DNA from: Rachycentron canadum
Lineage: Eukaryota; Chordata; Actinopteri; Carangiformes; Rachycentridae
Direction of reading: 5' to 3'
Assembly (NCBI GenBank): GCA_038496675.1
Contig: CM076663.1
Span: 19,660,738 to 19,724,737 of the forward strand
Length of the DNA: 64,000 nt
Part shown: in pieces, positions 47,116 through 59,400 of the stretch
How the letters are laid out: each line of letters opens with the position of its first letter
Position numbering within the stretch: position 1 is the stretch's first letter
Translations under genes and position numbers: made by a program
The notes under the pieces: model-generated
The model's input: the letters and a program-made list of their open reading frames with translations, nothing else
Database searches by the model: none
Told to the model about the DNA's origin: nothing

Positions 47116-48149
47116 CAAAGCCAAGAGAACCCAACTGCACACGGAAGGATTTTCATTTTTAAACCAAATAACACATGGACGATAAAGACTCCTTTCGTGA
47201 GCATAAAACAAACACAAAGTAGAGAAAGTCCAGCCATTAAAATCATAAACAAATGAAAATAAGGAACTGAGCAGGAGGCTAAAATAAATTATACCGAGAC
47301 ATAATTATATAGATTTCTCTGGCATGGGTGCATTTGACAATTTAATGTTATATTTAAGTAGAGAAAAAAGAAAGAAAATTTAGTACAATCAACAGTGGGA
47401 GGGGATTTAGTGAAATAACATTTATGTATATCGTATTTTGTTATGATGACATTGTTTAACTAGGAATCTGGACAGATTTGAAAGACAAGACATTTATATT
47501 GATAGATTTGGAGTTCAGCCAATCATGCAAGAATTTCCATAAATGTGGGATCGTGTCATAAACATAAAACAGGTCCTCTGTTGTTTCTGTATTTTTAGAT
47601 CTGTCATGGTGAAACTTACAGTGGTGCTTTGCTGTGGGAAGGAATCATGGAACAGCACTTTTTCCCTTTCCTTTTGTAAAAGAAGGTCAAGCGTTTCCTG
47701 TGGGAAAGGAAAGATAGGATAGGAAGCAATGAAGCTCCTTTCCTTATCATTTAGAGAATTCAGATAGTTCTTACCCTGGCTGTCACTTAGAGTCAACCGA
47801 GGCCCAACTGCGACAACAAAAGGCAGCGGTGCCTTATCTCAAGCAAGTTCAGCACAATTCCACCGAAAAACCCTGCACCACAAAACTGCTGTTCTCAAAG
47901 TTAGGACCACTGACACCGGTGGCTATGGGAGGGGCCACTGCAGGAGCGTTATAAGCAAAGCAGCTGCGGCCGGTGAGCCACAAAATTCTTTGCAACAGAT
48001 ATAACATCCCACATTTTAGGTCTGTTTTCGGTTGGCAAATAATGAGTTGGTGCTTGATCGCCATCAGCTGCTTTGGAGTGCGGGCTACAGAACATTTGGT
48101 TCTCAAATCTGTCGAAATGTGAGCCGCTTCTTAAAAGGTACCGAGGCAG
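47116..48149. other. Non-coding DNA, nothing recognised
   Basis: AT-rich left half. Frames of 85-111 codons on the minus strand near 47849-48284 have no recognised domain. Confidence 0.45.
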
Positions 48150-48400
48150 AACCACAGATGTAGGTGGATGTAGCCTCCACGACATCACCCATAGGTTTTG
48201 AAGCTCAGTGTGGGCTGCTCGGTTGTTGCCATCTGGGTCGTGCGTGACTCCCACGAACTCCCAGCTAAATCCAAAAATGGGCAAAGTAGAGGGGTGTGTC
48301 TGCAGCCGAGCCTTGGGTGGATGCCTTTTTTACACCGACCCTGAAGAGATGGTGTCCTCCTTCACTACCTTTATTCTGGCATTTTTGAAGCAGGCAGGTT
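48150..48400 (+). mobile_element. Family-2 related repeat, copy e
   Basis: CCACGACATCACCCATAGG, GTTTTGAAGCTCAG, GGTTGTTGCCATCTGGGTC and CCCTGAAGAGATGG correspond to the ACGTCACCCATAGG/TTTTGAAGC start of family 2 as I recall it and as seen in copy b. The rest is diverged. Confidence 0.5.
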
Positions 48401-49099
48401 AACAGCTACGCCAAAGTTGTTATACCATTTGTACTGTTTCTCAGTTTGGCTGATGCAGCTGCCTTGTCTTCCTAGTGGTGGAGGGTTTACCCTGATACTG
48501 AATCACCCAAAGATGATCCATGTAGATACAACACCACACCGGGCTGAAGTCAGCTTGTCTACACAAAGGTAACTGTCAGAACTATGAAAAAAGTGCTTAA
48601 TATGATATGAAAAGAAACAGGAAAATTTGATTTAAAGCACATCCCAAAGTGATGTTCCACAAAGTGAAATTTAAACATTGAAGTGATGTCAGACTGTTTC
48701 TGCTGCCAAAGCTGACAGAAGACAAGAGAAGCACTTCATGTCTGATGAGGTCAGTCTGACTGAAATGTTCATTTCTAATCACGGATGTATTCAACAGTGT
48801 TGCGGTAATTTTTCTAATCAAAGACATCAGAGGGTTTAGTTTTTATTTCCAGTTAAAGTCACAGTCTCCTCATGTTATTCTGAGCTGCACAGATGAAGCT
48901 GTCAGGAATCCCGTTGGATTAAAAGCATCTTTGTTCAGTTCAAATGAAGCTGGAATAGTATGTATTAAGCATGTTAATTTATATAATGATTAGTATTTAA
49001 TGAGATAACCTCTCCTTTGTGTGTTAAACCAGAAATACTTAGACTAATTTAACAAGGTATCTACTGCTCATTATTATTTATCACTTAATTGTTAACTCT
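48401..49099. other. Non-coding DNA, nothing recognised
   Basis: No repeat or exon identified. Confidence 0.5.
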
Positions 49100-49330
49100 G
49101 TTGTTGCCCTGTAGAAATGATGACTTGGCTTTTCCATGTATCTGATTGGTCAACAATTTGGCTGTTGGCAGGTTTTGATCTGAACCTGCTCCAGACCAGA
49201 TTGGGAGTTCATCATACGTTACCATGGTGATTTTCTCCAGTAAAAAGTGAACCAGCATCGTAAGGACTGAAAAGCCAGACTTAAACCTGAACTTAATCAT
49301 AAATCCATCTTCGTAGTAGAGGCCTCTGGT
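49100..49330. repeat. Possible dispersed repeat
   Basis: GAACCTGCTCCAGACCAG, GTTACCATGGTGATTTTC and GAAAAGCCAGACTTAAACCTG are phrases I associate with a fish repeat, but there is no second copy in the window to confirm it. Confidence 0.3.
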
Positions 49331-49499
49331 TTTACCTTGATATTAAAGGGTCTTTTTCTTTTTATGTGTCACAAAAGCCAAATTAAATCTACGTTGAGTC
49401 AATGTGTGGAAATTTCCAGGATGAATATATTTATATAGATACTCCACATATGTCCTAATATATTATTATTCAAGATATTATTTAAGGTATGAAGTCACA

Positions 49500-49900
49500 T
49501 GGTTGCCTGAATTACCTTTGTCAGGGAGGTGAGAGGGGCACCCAGGTGTGATTTCACCTGAATGATATTGCCTGCACCGACCCGAGGGTTTAATATATTC
49601 AGCCTCCTCGATGGAGGGAGCAAAGAGCTAATTGAAAATTAGAGGAGAGAAATTAAAGTTGGGATTACGCGATTACAGGATTATACATTAATTAAAGTTG
49701 TACAGTATGCTGAGATCACACTCCTATTTTCTCTTTTCAAATCCTTCATTTCGGCTCATTTGTTGAACTCTCTGCGGATCAGCCTGAAATGATTAACATC
49801 AGTACACTTCAAATAAATGCATCCAGGAAAAATAAGTCCTCTTGACCGGGCCCTGTGATTACAGGCAGCAGTCTCTTATCAACAACAGATACTGGAAGGC
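49500..49900. promoter_or_regulatory. Candidate enhancer: homeodomain and E-box cluster
   Basis: Within 400 bases: an inverted E-box pair CAGGTG-6 bases-CACCTG (49543-49560); CTAATT...AATTAG (49628-49642); three GATTA-type motifs in 25 bases (GGGATTACGCGATTACAGGATTA, spread over 49661-49683); ATTAATTAAA (49687-49696); TGATTAAC (about 49788); CTGTGATTACAG (about 49854). GGATTA is the OTX/CRX/PITX core, TAATTA a general homeodomain core, and paired CAGGTG fits ZEB/SNAI factors. Unique in the window. Function and conservation are inferred only. Confidence 0.35.
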
Positions 49901-51676
49901 TTCAATTCAACTATTTAGATCCTTTCAAATAAAAACAATGTGATTCATTCTTTTTCGGTTTTTCTCATAATTTGACTTTAAATGGAGTCATCCCAGGTTC
50001 TTTGTATCTGTAAGTAAAATTTGGCGTAAGTGAGATATCTGTCTCCACATTGACAGTCTTTCTATAGATTTTTCCACCGCTTGGAGTAAAGTGTTATTTT
50101 ATGTTTGTGCCTCCATGGAAACAGGATTGCTCTTCACTAAAGACACTAAAGAGGCTTATCTCAGCTAATGAGGAGACAGGAGTTTACATCTGTCTCCTGA
50201 TGAAACACTCACTGCCATTCCTGTGTCCCCGGACGACTGACATCTGACCGCCTGTATGAACAGGAGGGGAAATCAGAAAAGCTACCTTTTGACCTCACAA
50301 CATTAAAGCTGTTAAATCCACTCCGAAGGTGCTGTCTCTGTGAGCTTATTTAGGTTTTCACAACCTTTAACCTCAGAGTTTACCTAATCTTCACAAATCG
50401 ATAACACTTCCTTTCCAACTTTTTCACCTTCACATCGGAAAGCAATTTAGAGCTTGCTCTCTTCTTGCAGGGAAATTAGTCATTTCTGTTCATCCAGTGT
50501 CAGCGTCTGTACCTGCAGTCAGGGGCCTTCGACACCTGGTAATGCTGTCAAGACTTTTCATCCTAACAAGAAAACAGGACACACTGTACCTATGTGAAGG
50601 ATATATTTTTTTTTTGCCTTTAAATGTTGTAAGTCCATAGAGTTTTTTTATTACATCTGCCCCCGACTCAGCAGACAGTGGCCAACAGGCACTTAGTGTA
50701 TTTTCATCTGTTTCAGCCATTCAAACAGGGCAAGCATTGTGGTCTTCAATAGCCATTTCCCTAGTTGGAGAAACCACCGAGCCAATTGGAGGCTTTCTGT
50801 GCCAGGATGAGAAAAAACAGTGATGGAAACATTGTTGTGACAACGGTGACAAGGTTGTTCTGAGTCAACCTACAGAGAGAACAACTCTCTGCTACCACAA
50901 CCACGTTGACAGATAATGACATTGTCATGCTACTTAGTGAAGGTTTAATAACACTCAGATATACATATGAAGATGTCAGACTTAATATATACCAATAGTC
51001 ATACAGGTGGTGTCTCCTGCTCAGGAACCAGATTGCTGGGAATCCACAAAAAAATTGCATGTGTGCTGGGTATGATTAATATGATACAATTGGATAGAGA
51101 GAAAATCATGGAACTCTGTAGACCACATAAATAAATCAAATTTGTGAAAAACCTTTGATGTTGAATGACTGAGCTAGTTGCATACAGTTGCAGTATTTAG
51201 AGCAACATTATGATCATCATTGATTCTTTTCACTGTCTTTTTCTGTCACTCTCCATTTCTTTTGCAACATCGACCAAAGCTTCACTAAAACCAACAGTTC
51301 AAACAAATCTGCTCAAGTCTGAAACTCTTGTGGTCGTCAGTAACAATACCGAGCTCTGACATTAGCACAAGAGGTTTAGTATGTAACTGCAGTTCTATGA
51401 GCAATTGGCAGATGGATTTTAGCATCAACATCCACAAAACACATGGATGTAGACAGTCAAGGGCAGGGGAGAAAAAAAAAAAATGTAAAAAAATCAAGGA
51501 CTTTGAAGGGAGTGGGCTTTTATGGGGGCAGCGAGGCATGAGGATGTGCTTTAGTTTGAATGCATTCCTGATAAAACAGCTTTTAAACTGCTCTTAAAAC
51601 CAGCAGTAACTGGTTTTTTTTGGCCACTTGAAGGCACCAGAAACAAGTTTATCACATCATATTATATAATCCAAAG
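49901..51676. other. Non-coding DNA, nothing recognised
   Basis: Homopolymer runs near 50609 (T) and 51470-51482 (A). No exon recognised. Confidence 0.5.
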
Positions 51677-52010
51677 TTAAATGTCCATGTCTTCTTTAAT
51701 TATAAAGCAGAGAAATGCTCACAGCCTGGATTCAGAAACTGAGCCTTAAAACCAGCCATCAGGTACTTTGTGATGTCACAACAAAGCAGGCACAACCCTC
51801 AGGTACGCCCTCAAGCCCCGCCCACATGGAGCCACCATCCAACCTTACAGGATTTGGTTTTGATTTGGCTTTGGTCAGGAGTGTTTACCTGAAATCTGCT
51901 TTTGATGGTTTTTAGTACTTGAAATCCCAAATATATCAGATCTCAATTACAGATCTCAAAATGACTGAATAAAACACCTGACTGAAAAATGGAAAGTATG
52001 GGACCTTTAA
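51677..52010 (+). mobile_element. TTAA-flanked MITE, family 1, copy E
   Basis: The right end GTATGGGACCTTTAA is intact at 52010. The left end is shortened (TTAAATGTCCATGTCTTC). The interior keeps GAGCCTTAAAACCAGCC, TTTGTGATGTCACAACAAAG and CCACCATCCAACCTTACAGG. The central hairpin module is wholly missing. A possible further fragment (TTGTGATGTCACATCAAACC) is at 52198. Confidence 0.85.
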
Positions 52011-53076
52011 GCTATTACATGTCCTTAAAATTCATCACACCAAACACGAAAACTGATCTACCCACTGATGCACCTTTGTTGTCTCATTGTGTTGACACTG
52101 CAAACTATTTTAAACGTTCTAAGAAGAGAGGCTGTTGTGAAAGAGCTCGGGGTGTTAAATCAAATTACAAGCTGAAAGCTGAGTGAAGTCAAGTGACCTT
52201 GTGATGTCACATCAAACCATTCACTGCTCTCAAGTTGCATTTCTTTCCATCTGATGAATGCAAGTCAAATATTCACTTTCCTTCAGCTCTTCAGACTCGC
52301 ATCAACTCCTGAGAGGAATATATGACCCTTTAGCTGCTAAATGCTCCTCTATCTTCACCAGCTAGTCACTTACTGTGTCTGCCTGCTGACATGCTGGTTC
52401 TGAGCAGGTAGTGTGCAGTGGGTTGACAGAGCTTTTCCTATGAAAACAGGTGCCTGCTGCGGCCACAAAAGATGTTGTGAAAAAACCATAACAGGAAAAC
52501 TGTAAAGCTGCGTAAAGCCAGTGGCTGCAGATTCAGGTGAAAGTCACAGTGGGTTCCTCATCTTTTTTCATATACAGTACATTATTGTTACAACAAGATT
52601 TTTGTATATGGCTGACAGCCTGTGTCAAAATCCTGATTTTATAACTGTGACGTCTGACAAAATCACACAACACATAAATCAAAGAAAGAGACTGTGCTGT
52701 GATTTCAGCTTTATTTTCTGCAAAACAACCACTAACAGAGAAAGTTAGAAGTGACGGAATACTTATTGTTTCTGGATCTATAATAGTTTAGCCTTTATTA
52801 ACCTAACTCCAAAATGTAAAAGACTGTTATTAGGAGAGAGTTTTTATTTCTAATTGTCGCAATTTTGATATGTATAATTGGTCAGAGCAATATTTTAAGC
52901 CTCGTTTTCAGTCTCTCCCATCTGTCTTGTTAAAGTTATGAGAAATGCATACTGCATTTAGTGGACATAAAACATTCATTTCTTAACAGGGCCTTTAAAG
53001 CATCATCTCTGATTGCTGGTCTGTTCTTCACGTGTTATTCAGATCTGCTAATTTCTTCAGCATAGCAGTTAGCACT
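52011..53076. other. Non-coding DNA, nothing firm recognised
   Basis: Apart from the possible family-1 fragment at about 52198-52250, no repeat or exon was identified. Confidence 0.45.
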
Positions 53077-53115
53077 GTCTCTCTCTCTCTGTCTCTTTCT
53101 CTCTCTCTCTCTCTC
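53077..53115. repeat. CT microsatellite, interrupted
   Basis: CT units with GTCTCTTT interruptions. Confidence 0.92.
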
Positions 53116-53970
53116 AGTGCTCAATGTTGGACTTTAAGTCTGCTTCCCTCAATAATAATGATATTGTAAAGAAAATACTTTATTTGCCGAGCAGCTCAGT
53201 GGACTCCCTGTAACCAAAAATATCAATGATAATCACTTAAAGATTCCTAAATTTAACTTAAGGTTTGAGGCAGTAGCAGCACTTTAAAATTCCTCCATTA
53301 TGCAATACAACAAAAACTCATGGGTCTGGGTTCTTTTTAAAAACAACATTACTAAAAATCTACTCCAGAACAATATCTAGAACACTGTTGTGATAACTTG
53401 CTTTCACCTCACATCAAGGGACCACAGCTTCTTTTTTCTCAAACTCATTTAAAGCACTTTATTCTCAAGTGCCCTTTTTTTTTCATACATTTCCCTTCTT
53501 TCTCCTTTGGTTAGTTCTACTCCCTTGCTGAAGTGAACCACACATGAAAAAAGATAAACAAAACTATTTTGCTTAACTGCTTTTCATTTGAATAATGTCA
53601 GACTACCTGCATAATTACCCACATCACAGGCTGAGGATAATAATTTTGCAAACATGGTTCAAAACACAAATTCGTCTTGCATCTCCTTCTCTTTTGAATC
53701 TCATGTACGATGGAATTGCAAATCCCATCTGGGGACTTTTGACAAACAGAGCACAGCCAGAAATTACCCAGACACTTTGTGACAGTGTCACCACGACGAC
53801 GCAGAGAGATTCTTCACTGTCCCCGCTGCTGTTATCTGGTTTCTCCACACAAAGATAATAGGGATGTGGAAAACAGCGACGGCAGTCACCTGCTCCCATG
53901 GTCGAGTCTGACTACAGGATTATTTAATGTCATGACTAATTGGCTTTGAAATAATGTTGTTTCATGTAGA

Positions 53971-53972
<2 letters not shown>
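53116..53972. other. Non-coding DNA, nothing recognised
   Basis: Two overlapping frames (53595-53899, about 90 codons on both strands) have no family resemblance. Confidence 0.5.

Positions 53973-54012
<40 letters not shown>
53973..54012. repeat. (AC)20 microsatellite
   Basis: Twenty uninterrupted AC units, followed by GTGT. Confidence 0.98.
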
Positions 54013-54015
<3 letters not shown>

Positions 54016-54797
54016 TCATATTTTTTTTTCCTGCAAAGCAATTTCCCTCAGAGCGTCGAACATGATAAATATCAGTGAATAATGACAGGAAAAATCCCAG
54101 CAAACTGTTCACGTCAGTCGTGATCTCATCTCTTCAAGGCACCTCAGTCATTTCTTCAAATGTCATCATCAGAGCCTGAGCTGCTATAATGCTGCAAGGC
54201 TCCCTTGAATTTGTCTTTAAAAATAAATTCAAAGCTGCATTAAAGGCAGGGCTGTACAGCTGCTCACCTTGCTGATAACTACTGACTGAGGGCTTGGGTA
54301 TAAAAATGAATTTGCCTGATTTGCCTCGTTGCACATCTGACGCGAAGGCAGTTCAATTTGTCAGTTCAAGGGTGAGAATTAACAAATGCTGGATTGCAGC
54401 GTTTTGTGTGTCAGCTTGGGCGCGTTGTGTTTAAGAAAGCAAATGAAAAAGCTGCTGCAGCCTCGTACTGTTTGCTTTTGCCAAGGCTGCCTCATTCATC
54501 TGTCAAAATGAGGTACTATTTCACCTTGATCATGACATTTTGTAAACATGAGAATCAGTCACACAACTGTTTGATGATGTGCATCTCTAGGACATTGTCA
54601 GTACAATATTGTTGTTTCGCCTTAACAAGCCTCTTTCTTTCCTTCTGTGCTTCTTCCATTCCTTTACCAACACCATAGGGAATATGTTCTCTTTCTAAAG
54701 AAGCCCAAACACTTCAAAAAGACATTATTATATAATCCAAACGTAGTGATTGGATGGCCTACCTGTCTGTCAACCTGCAACCAGCTGACCTACACTT
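54013..54797. other. Non-coding DNA, nothing recognised
   Basis: Spacer between a microsatellite and a family-2 repeat. No exon recognised. Confidence 0.5.
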
Positions 54798-55250
54798 ACC
54801 ATAGACTGCTTATAAAAGTGGACGTAGAGTCTGGGTCTGAACAGTGAAGCCAATGCTGCAGTGCCTTAAACCTTCATTCTATCTAGGAGGTGACTCCACT
54901 GGGTGGAAAGATAAATCAGATTGTATTGAAGTCTATGGGAAAATGTCCCTACTTCTCCCTTGATTTATTAGCTCAGTAAATGTTTTCTTAATGAGTTTAT
55001 GGTCTCAGTCTCTAGTTTCAAGTCTTCAATACAACATGATGTTCATTTTTTAAATCATGGTCCATTTAGAGGAAAATAGACCATAAAGCAGGGGATGAGT
55101 TTGGGGGCGTGGCTACTGTGTGTGATTGACAGACTGTAGCACCCAATCAGGATAGAGGACAGAGCAGGTCAGATCCTCCCCTCACTCCTCCTCAGCTCCA
55201 CCTTCTCCTCCAAATATGGTTTCTTCTGGTTTCAAAAAAGGAAAGATGGT
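54798..55250 (-). mobile_element. Family-2 related repeat, copy d
   Basis: Begins CCATAGACTGCTTATAAAAG and TGGACGTAGAGTCTGGGTC, continues GTGAAGCCAATGCTGCAGTG, TTGTATTGAAGTCTATGGG, TTTATGGTCTCAGTCTCTAG, and ends CAAATATGGTTTCTTCTGG. It is the inverse of copy c at 32.9 kb and fuller at the CCATAGACT end. A common teleost repeat without coding capacity. Confidence 0.78.
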
Positions 55251-55559
55251 GACAGACAAATTACAAACACAAGACTCTGGTCATGCCAACTCTTATGCAT
55301 GCACACAGAGTTTCGAGGTCTGGGTAAAGCACTAAAGGTGAAGTTGAGTCAGACAAGCAGCAATTGCGGTTAAAGAAGAAGAAAGGGTAGAAGGAGAAAA
55401 AGGCAGTGTAAGTACAGCCAGAGGCGATGACTCCAGCGGCAGCTTGGAAAAATAAGACTGCAGCAGAAAAAGTTACAGCTGAAAAGAAAGTGGACAGTGC
55501 AAAAAGCCAAATACAAGCGAACACTGGCTCCACTGTTCGATGACGGTGGCAAATGACAG
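55251..55559. other. Non-coding DNA, nothing recognised
   Basis: A/G-rich stretch; the reverse frames are Phe/Ser-rich by-products. Confidence 0.4.
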
Positions 55560-56230
55560 ATCAGAGGCGTCTAAGAAGCAAAACGAAGCCTGTATTTCTG
55601 TCAGACAGGTAACACGTATGTTATCGGTGCCGTTTTGGGAAAGTTAGGGTTTATAAACCAACGCTGGGCCATGCGTCCCTGGTACATTCTCTCTCTCTCT
55701 CACTTGCTGACTCCAGCAGTAGACTAGCAGTATTTTGGGGGAGTGGCTTCGGAGGGTTGGCTGAAGGGAAGTTTCGCTTTAGAACGTTTTGCTAAAATTC
55801 AGCGAACCGATACGAGTATCCTGGATTCCCCTGCTCCAGCTTTAAGCTGGCGCGCTCAACTGCTGTTACACTTAGCACTTGTTAGCCAACGCAACAGCAA
55901 GTTATTCTGAATGAGTCAACCAGAAGCTGCTGCTGTAAATGGACATGAGAACTAAACCTCTCCTGCTGCTGCTGTGCAAAGAGACGGTCGGCACTAAATG
56001 CTAACACATCTTAGCTAATCCTGTTAGCATGCTAACAGAGACTCAAGGGAATGTCACTGGCTTACCATAGTTTTGCTGGCTTTTGTTTATAAACCACAAT
56101 ATTGGACAAATTATTATTTGACCTGATGATGGCCCTCGAACAGCTGAGGACTCATTAGCCAGAGGGGGAGATGGATGTTCGTACCAAATTTCATGGCAAT
56201 CTTATCGGACAGCTGCTGAGACTATTTACA
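55560..56230. repeat. Decayed teleost repeat
   Basis: CTGTTAGCATGCTAACAGAG and, further on, GACCTGATGATGGCCCTCG and GTACCAAATTTCATGGCAATC are phrases I recall from a very frequent fish repeat. It also contains TAGACTAGCAGTATTTTGGGG and a short CT run near 55690. Class is not assigned; the left boundary is approximate. Confidence 0.45.
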
Positions 56231-57952
56231 CAATGAATTAATTGACCTTGATGTGTAAAACCAGTGGCATTCTTCGAACATAATCCATAGATTAATAATC
56301 ACCCGTTGCATCCCTAATCCTTTTACTTCCTGAATTCATTCCTTTTCCTCACTTCCTCCAAATTGCTTCCCTGGAGGCAAAACTGGAGATGAAACAAGCA
56401 GAAGCAAAGACAAACTCAGCCCAAATGTATTTTTTAATGTTTCGTATTCCCCTATAATTTCAACTCGGAGTCCTCCTTCCACCTTTGAAACACCGAAGCG
56501 TCACTCATGATGCTGCGAAAATTCACTTACCCAGAAATTGCAGAAGCGCCTGCTGAAATGACTCCCCCATATTGGGGTGTTAGATATGTTAAACACATCC
56601 TTCTCCTCCTCTAAAGCGTCGCCTCTCATATCAGTAATGTGACACTGCTGGGGGAAGGCGCTTTAATAAACTGGCACTCTAAACAGCAAGCAGGGCACAC
56701 TTCACAACAAGCAGGTCCTTTTTCAAAAAAAGACATAGATATTTACAGTTTTAACACCACCACCTCAAGAGAACTTACAAGAAGTTTCCCTCAGAGAGCT
56801 GTTTAATTTGAACCCAATTCTCTCTGCAAGTCACATGATTTATGATGCATAGGTCGCTTAAAAAGTTAAATCTCTTGTCTAAAAATAGCTAAACTGTCAA
56901 TTATTTGCTGTAACTGCTCTATACTGGATATGGAGGAGGAACAGACAAACAATAATTTATAGTTTTATCTCCCTTTCTTTTCGCAGCCCCGTCATTGTAC
57001 ATTTTCATCAATAAATCCTTTGTAATTTACACACTTTGATCACCATCAGGTGTATAAATCATTTTGTCAGCTGGAGTATGAGCGCCTGAATTACACTCCC
57101 ACACATGCCGCTCAGGCGACTGACATGGCAGAGAACAGGTTTTTGGGAACTGCAATCAGAAAAAAAAAAGCCAAGACCTATTAAGATAAGATGGCGATGA
57201 AAGATAATATGAAACGTAAATGATCCCTGTCGGGAAATTAGGTCAGATACCAGAACACATTATGTTGAGATATAAGGCTGAGCAGCATGAAATATGTGAA
57301 TAACAGCATAATGACAGTGTGTAAAATTATGGCTCTTACATTATCAAGACAGAAAGAACACACAATAAAGCCATTTACTAGAAGTATACAATAAAATACA
57401 TCAAAGTCAGTGCACACAGTGTTGAATCAATATTTGAAATTATATTAAATTCAAATTCACTGTGAGGTTTCTTACTGTTGTGCTTGACTGTAAGTATTTC
57501 TACAGTCATCATCGGTTCTGAACCTTAGAGACCTTTTGTCAGTTTGAGTTTGCCTTCATGTCACAGGAGCAAAGATTGATTCGGAAAATATAGTTCACCT
57601 CAGCTCTCAGGTGATCAATATCACCTGCTAAACAAAACTCTGAGACAAGAATAAGGAATTAAACGACAAATATAATCTCTATTTTTCAGCATATAACAGT
57701 CCGCTCAAATATTAGAAGTTGGGATAAATGAAGGACATGACTCTGAATACAAATTTTGTGGGGTATTTGTTCCTTTCTTTTTTTATTTCTATTACTATTA
57801 TTTAAAATTACTTAAAATTAAGATGTGTAACTTTTCCACATTAAAATGTCTAAAAATGACTAACCAACCATTACCATAAAGGCTGGTTTAATTTGGTTTA
57901 ATCTGTGTGAGGTTAGATGCTAGCTGCTCCTGGCATAACACAGCTGAAGTTC
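56231..57952. other. Non-coding DNA, nothing recognised
   Basis: No frame above 60 codons was found over nearly 3 kb here (55.6-58.7 kb). An A9 run is near 57162. Some parts (56800-57060) are homopolymer-poor and could be conserved. Confidence 0.5.
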
Positions 57953-58279
57953 TTAAAGGTCCCATATAGTGGAAAAGTAGATGTTCATGTCTTTTTCATT
58001 CTGAAGCAGGTTCTATATTAATACTGTGAAAGTATCAAAGGTCTCAGTCCAGAGAAATGCTCACAGCCTGTTTTCAGAAACTGAGCCTTAAAACCAGCCG
58101 TCAGGACTTCTACAACTTTGTGATGTCACAACAAAGCAGTCAGCCAATCAGAAGAGAGATTGAGAGCCACTATAGTGTAAAACTAAGCTAAATTGGTTTT
58201 GATATATAAAACCTCATCTTCTTATGGATTTCAAACTTAAAATAAAATACCTGAATAGTGTAAAATATGGGACCTTTAA
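57953..58279 (+). mobile_element. TTAA-flanked MITE, family 1, copy F
   Basis: The clearest complete copy, 327 bp: TTAAAGGTCCCATATAG at the left and AATATGGGACCTTTAA at the right, so the inverted repeat including TTAA is about 15 bp. The interior is CTGTGAAAGTATCAAAGG, GAAATGCTCACAGCC, GAGCCTTAAAACCAGCC and TTTGTGATGTCACAACAAAG. Only one arm of the central hairpin (CAGCCAATCAGAAGAGAG) is left. Confidence 0.92.
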
Positions 58280-59236
58280 TAAACTGCAGGCAAGTTGCAA
58301 TGTGGGTAACATAGGCACTAGGTTCTGACAGAAAAATCAAAAACAGAGGAGAAGCACAGACAAAGTGAGTCTGATTAGCAACATGATATTTAGCACTAGG
58401 TTCAGGTCAGAAGTTATTTCAAACTGTACCTCTGAGTCTGGAGCAATCTACCAAAGAAGTGAAATAGCTTTGGGTCGAGAAGTTTAGTTGTTATCAGGTC
58501 AAGATAAATCTCTGTGGCAGAGGAGGTGATTAGTTCATGGGATCCCTCTTCTGCTCCCTCTTCTTTGAGATTACATGGACAGATGTAAACTCAACTGAAG
58601 TGCTGATTTGTGCAAATTAACAGTTGGTGAACGTTACAAGTTCCTAACAAGCAAGTTACTTTCCAGCTTGTTATTGTTGACAAGCTGTTGCAGGTGATGT
58701 GGTTCTGTTTGTTAGTCGCTTGAGTGGCGCCTCAGGTTGTACAAGGGAAAAGTGAGCTGTTAGCAGCTGACACAGATGTTAAATAAGTCATTAAAATGGA
58801 AAAAGGCAAAGCCCCTCAGAGGCTCATGTTTTCTTTGTCTCACTGGTTCAATCGATAGTTACCAGGAGCAAATAAAGTCTATAAAAGTTTCATTTATGGT
58901 GACCATAATGTTTAGAGGGGCGAGCCCTGCAATGCCCAAAAAGCTGTTCCGAACCACAACCTAAATTTGGCAAAGCCTGGTCAGCCAGACCTGATGCCAG
59001 CATCCTGATGAATGACCTGCCAGAATCATGAAGCTGCAGCAGTCCAAATCGAATCCATGTGCTTCTCACTGGAAACATCAGGCCATCAATTTTACACATC
59101 AAAGTACAGGAGCTGTATGAAGTGAAGTCTCAAGTGACATCGCTTGTGTCAGTGTCAGTTAGGTCTGAAAACTACAAGTTTGGAGATTATCTGCAGCTCG
59201 CTCACGGCCGCTTCTAACATAACACAGCTGAAGTGC
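58280..59236. other. Non-coding DNA, nothing recognised
   Basis: The 18-base motif before copy G (CATAACACAGCTGAAG plus two) also precedes copy F. No exon identified. Confidence 0.5.
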
Positions 59237-59400
59237 TTAAAGGTCCCATTTTGTCTAAACCAGATGCTTGTAAATCAGGTCTAGCTTCTATAATTAATAC
59301 TGTATCAAATGTCTCAGTCCACAGAGAAATGCTCAGTCTGTTTTCAGAAGATGAGCCTTCAAGCCAGCCGTCAGGAACTGGAACTGGAACTTCTAGCCTT
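59237..59400 (+). mobile_element. Family 1, copy G, 3'-truncated
   Basis: Starts TTAAAGGTCCCATTTTG and follows the family through CACAGAGAAATGCTCAG, CTGTTTTCAGAAGATGAGCC and AGCCAGCCGTCAGGA. It stops at about 59400; the right half is missing. The 112-codon plus frame starting here is not a gene. Confidence 0.75.
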
